The translations under genes were made by a program, and so were the position numbers. Of a stretch of 64,000 bases of DNA, positions 61,516 to 64,000 are shown piece after piece (positions within the stretch are counted from its first letter, which is position 1; the number at the start of each line of letters is the position of its first letter). The notes below the pieces were generated by a model. The model searched no databases and had not been told where the DNA came from. It saw only the letters and a program-made list of their open reading frames with translations. Origin of the DNA: Lentimicrobiaceae bacterium (GTDB lineage Bacteria; Bacteroidota; Bacteroidia; Bacteroidales; Lentimicrobiaceae); the NCBI GenBank assembly GCA_020636745.1, contig JACJXH010000001.1, forward strand, positions 620,001 to 684,000, in the 5' to 3' direction.

Positions 61516-62919
61516 ATGAGAAAAGTATTAATAGTTGATGATGATGTGACTTTCTGCCTGATGCTGGAGACCTTTCTGCGTAAGAATGGTTTTGATGTCG
61601 AGCAGTCGTTTTCATTTTCTGATGCAGTTAAGAAAATTAAATCATTTGTTCCTGATATCATTCTTACCGATTTGAGGTTACCTGATCATGACGGGCTGGA
61701 AGTGCTTCATTTATCCAACCGTGAAGCACCAAATACGCCGGTGATATTGATGACGGGTTATGCCGATATCAAAACAGCTGTGCAGGCCATAAAATTAGGC
61801 GCTTTTGATTACGTAGCCAAGCCGGTAAATCCTGATGAAATTCTGCTAACCATTAAACGCGCACTGAAATCGCCTGGTAATGAGGCTAATCAGGAAGAGC
61901 CTGCTGCCGATGACAATCTTTATGTAGAAGGTACAAGCCAGGCAGCCCTTAAAATTGCCGAGTATGCAGCTCTTGTAGCCCCTACGGGTATGTCGGTTTT
62001 GATTCTGGGCGAAAGCGGAACCGGCAAGGAGTTTATAGCCCGCAAAATTCATCAGCTTAGCGCACGAAACGATAAACCTTTTGTGGCCATTGATTGTGGT
62101 GCTTTGCCCCGCGATTTGGCCGGCAGCGAATTTTTTGGCCATCTCAAGGGTGCATTTACCGGAGCCTTCAATGATAAACAGGGCCAGTTTGAAGCAGCCA
62201 ATGGGGGTACCATCTTTCTCGATGAAATTGGTAACCTTAGTTATGAAATTCAGGTACAGCTGCTCAGGGCTATTCAGGAACGCAAAATCAGACGCATTGG
62301 CTCAACGGTTGAAATCCCGGTGGATGTCAGAATTATTACAGCTACCAATGAAGATCTGAAACAAGCTGTTGCAAAAGGTGAGTTTCGCGAAGACTTATAC
62401 CATCGCATCAATGAATTTGCCGTGCAGGTGGCTCCCTTGCGCGACAGACCGGAAGACCTCATCCTGTTTGCCCGTTATTTTCTGAATCAGGCAAACAAAG
62501 AGCTCAATAAACAAGTGGCTGATTTCTCGTCCGAAGTGGAGCATATTTTTCTGCATTATTCGTGGCCGGGAAATTTCAGAGAATTGCGAAATATTATCAA
62601 AAGGGCTGTGCTCTTGTCGAAGGGAAATGTAATTGAAGCCGAAACACTCCCCGACGAACTCGCTGCTAATCAGATTCAACCAGCAACAGGCCAGCCATTC
62701 CAAACGTATGAAGCTGGCGTCGAAGAGGATAATGCAACAATCCTTCCTGAGCAGGCTTTGGATCTTAGCCTGAAAGATACTTCGCAGCGGAGCGAAAGAG
62801 AATTGATTGTGGCTACACTCGAAAAGGTGAGATTTAACAAATCAAAAGCTGCCAGGCTTTTGAATGTGGATCGCAAAACTTTATATAATAAAATGAAACA
62901 ATACGGAATCCCGCTTTAA
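61516..62919 (+). CDS. NtrC-family sigma-54-dependent response regulator
   Basis: A 467-residue DNA-binding activator. The N-terminal REC domain has acidic D8-D10 and phosphoacceptor D52 (ILTDLRLPDHDG). The AAA+ domain has Walker A GESGTGKE (165-172), the sigma-54-contacting loop GAFTGA (212-217), Walker B GTIFLDEIGN and the YSWPGNFRELRN motif. A Fis-type helix-turn-helix ends the protein (NKSKAARLLNVDRKTLYNKM). It activates RNA polymerase with RpoN when phosphorylated. It lies downstream of the hybrid kinase. It converges on another hybrid kinase with stop codons overlapping in TTAA (62916-62919). Confidence 0.95.
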   Translation: MRKVLIVDDDVTFCLMLETFLRKNGFDVEQSFSFSDAVKKIKSFVPDIILTDLRLPDHDGLEVLHLSNREAPNTPVILMTGYADIKTAVQAIKLGAFDYVAKPVNPDEILLTIKRALKSPGNEANQEEPAADDNLYVEGTSQAALKIAEYAALVAPTGMSVLILGESGTGKEFIARKIHQLSARNDKPFVAIDCGALPRDLAGSEFFGHLKGAFTGAFNDKQGQFEAANGGTIFLDEIGNLSYEIQVQLLRAIQERKIRRIGSTVEIPVDVRIITATNEDLKQAVAKGEFREDLYHRINEFAVQVAPLRDRPEDLILFARYFLNQANKELNKQVADFSSEVEHIFLHYSWPGNFRELRNIIKRAVLLSKGNVIEAETLPDELAANQIQPATGQPFQTYEAGVEEDNATILPEQALDLSLKDTSQRSERELIVATLEKVRFNKSKAARLLNVDRKTLYNKMKQYGIPL

Positions 62920-64000
62920 GCTGATGTCCTTTCTCTGAGTATGGTTTCAATTTCTTTCATCCCCAATCTGAGTTGATGCAGCTTTGTGCCAATGTTTTCT
63001 ATATTGGGATTGCTTTGAGTTCTGAGCGATTCAAGTTCTTTAAGCAGGCTTACTTCTTTCATTGCTCCCAGGTTTCTCACATTGGGCAACATGCGGTGTG
63101 CCAGCAATGCCAGTTCGTTTATCTGCTCTTTTTCAAAAGCTTCCTGCATGGCAGCCGATGTTTGCTGAAGGCTGTCTGCCAATGAGTGAAGAATGCGGTT
63201 TAATGCCTGGGTGTCATTCCCGGCAAACTGCATGAATGTGTCATAATTCAGAGTGTCCTTATGCTCGTTTTTACTCATTATCGGTGCCGTTTTTACGATA
63301 GAGTTTGTTTCAATCAGCTGATTAATTATATCCTCAAGCTGCGCAACCCTGAATGGCTTGATTAGTACGGCATCAATTCCGCTCGCTTTAAAAAACTGAA
63401 GATCTTCCTGTAAAGCATGTGCTGTTAGTCCCATTACAGGCGGCCTTGCAATGCCTGTTTCTTTTGCCTGTTTGTCAATAAGCGAAGCAAGTTCAGGGCC
63501 GCTTATCTGCGGCATCTGAATGTCAGTCATCACCAGTTGGTACCCCTCTTTCCTTGCCAGGTAATACTTCCAGGCTTGTTCTCCGTCAATGGCTACATCA
63601 ACAGAGGCGCCATACGATACCAGTGAATCATTCAACAGAATCCGGGTAGTAGGATCGTCTTCTGCCAGCAGGATGTTTACTCCGGTAAGTTCAGGCTTTG
63701 CAACCTTGTGATGGTATTGTTCGGGTATATATTCGCCCTGATATCTTTCCAGTGGAATGGCCACAGTTACGCAAGTGCCTTCTCCTGTGTTGCTTTTCAG
63801 CTGAATATTGCCATTCATAAGTTCGGTGAGCTTCCTGCATATGGCAAGGCCCAATCCAGAGCCTCCGTATTTTCTTGTTATCCCTGCATCAACCTGTGTA
63901 AATTCCTCGAAAATCTCTTGCTGTTTTTCAGCTGGAATGCCTATTCCTGTATCGGTTACTGAGAATGATAGCCTGGTTGTGTTGTGGCCTTCGGATTCAG
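62916..64000 (-). CDS. Hybrid sensor histidine kinase with REC and HPt domains (partial, N-terminus outside window)
   Basis: The frame is open to the right edge, so the sensor and HisKA parts are missing; 361 codons including the stop are visible. The fragment begins within the ATPase domain (TDTGIGIPAEKQQEIFEEF, KYGGSGLGLAICRKL). A REC domain follows with acidic LLAEDDPTTR and phosphoacceptor in LVMTDIQMPQISG. A C-terminal HPt domain has the predicted phospho-histidine in LLAHRMLPNVRNLGA. This supplies the HPt that the neighbouring hybrid kinase lacks. Gene order suggests all three proteins form one phosphorelay, but this is inference. Confidence 0.9.
   Translation of the reverse strand, partial: ESEGHNTTRLSFSVTDTGIGIPAEKQQEIFEEFTQVDAGITRKYGGSGLGLAICRKLTELMNGNIQLKSNTGEGTCVTVAIPLERYQGEYIPEQYHHKVAKPELTGVNILLAEDDPTTRILLNDSLVSYGASVDVAIDGEQAWKYYLARKEGYQLVMTDIQMPQISGPELASLIDKQAKETGIARPPVMGLTAHALQEDLQFFKASGIDAVLIKPFRVAQLEDIINQLIETNSIVKTAPIMSKNEHKDTLNYDTFMQFAGNDTQALNRILHSLADSLQQTSAAMQEAFEKEQINELALLAHRMLPNVRNLGAMKEVSLLKELESLRTQSNPNIENIGTKLHQLRLGMKEIETILRERTSA

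Overview
The window looks like chromosomal DNA of a Bacteroidota (Bacteroidetes) bacterium, most likely a Bacteroidales-type anaerobe or facultative anaerobe. The evidence is: several proteins with type IX secretion (T9SS) C-terminal sorting domains, a TonB-dependent receptor with a carboxypeptidase-regulatory-like N-terminus, an extended ribosomal protein S16, families typical of the phylum (DUF2851, DUF5777, DUF6150, DUF4143), and repeated TAnnTTTG (-7) promoter boxes a short distance upstream of start codons. No rRNA, tRNA, CRISPR array, transposase or phage gene was seen.

Layout. 1-9.2 kb: a partial TonB receptor with a small outer-membrane protein, proline dehydrogenase divergent from a probably leaderless aroB, a class D beta-lactamase, a LutA-like Fe-S protein, and a DUF4369/PKD lipoprotein pair. 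9.8-19.8 kb: three large T9SS-exported proteins in a row, the first with five tandem repeats of exactly 270 bp. 19.9-24.0 kb: a spermidine-synthase-like methyltransferase, tex, a PorT-like protein and a DUF985 cupin. 24.0-26.3 kb, minus strand: rpsP-rimM-trmN6 followed by a small NxYDAD repeat protein. 26.3-28.3 kb: a small accessory patch with a DUF4143 ATPase between an intact Pmp3/YqaE gene and a decayed second copy. 28.3-35.8 kb: a GT51 transglycosylase, dnaE, trxA and a DUF58 protein. 35.75-39.75 kb: an accessory segment bracketed by two directly repeated, nearly identical 129-bp elements. It holds an unknown secreted protein, a T9SS protein and a 5'-truncated T9SS gene, along with a long palindrome and microsatellites. 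39.7-44.9 kb: purine nucleoside phosphorylase, DUF493, ribonuclease Y, a structured ncRNA, zapA, a coiled-coil ZapB-like protein and DUF2851. 45.0-50.0 kb: an NSS transporter with an overlapping MetS-like small subunit, a helix-hairpin-helix protein, a TPR protein and a rhomboid protease. 50.1-53.1 kb: a DUF5777 beta-barrel with three haem-motif lipoproteins. 53.3-57.5 kb: an S41 protease, a dihydroorotate-dehydrogenase-like protein and a BaiN-type flavoprotein. 57.9-64.0 kb: a phosphorelay locus with a hybrid kinase, a sigma-54 response regulator and a convergent, partial hybrid kinase carrying an HPt domain.

How the parts fit. Most of the window is housekeeping: shikimate pathway, translation, replication, cell division, RNA decay and purine salvage. 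Cell-surface genes are interspersed with it. The best candidates for less-described biology are the multi-haem lipoprotein and beta-barrel cluster at 50-53 kb, the repeat-bracketed segment at 35.8-39.7 kb, the ncRNA next to zapA (probably 6S RNA), a possible small RNA at 39.34-39.43 kb, and a purine nucleoside phosphorylase with Asp where the human enzyme has its specificity Asn. All calls come from reading the sequence and from memory of protein families. No database search was run.
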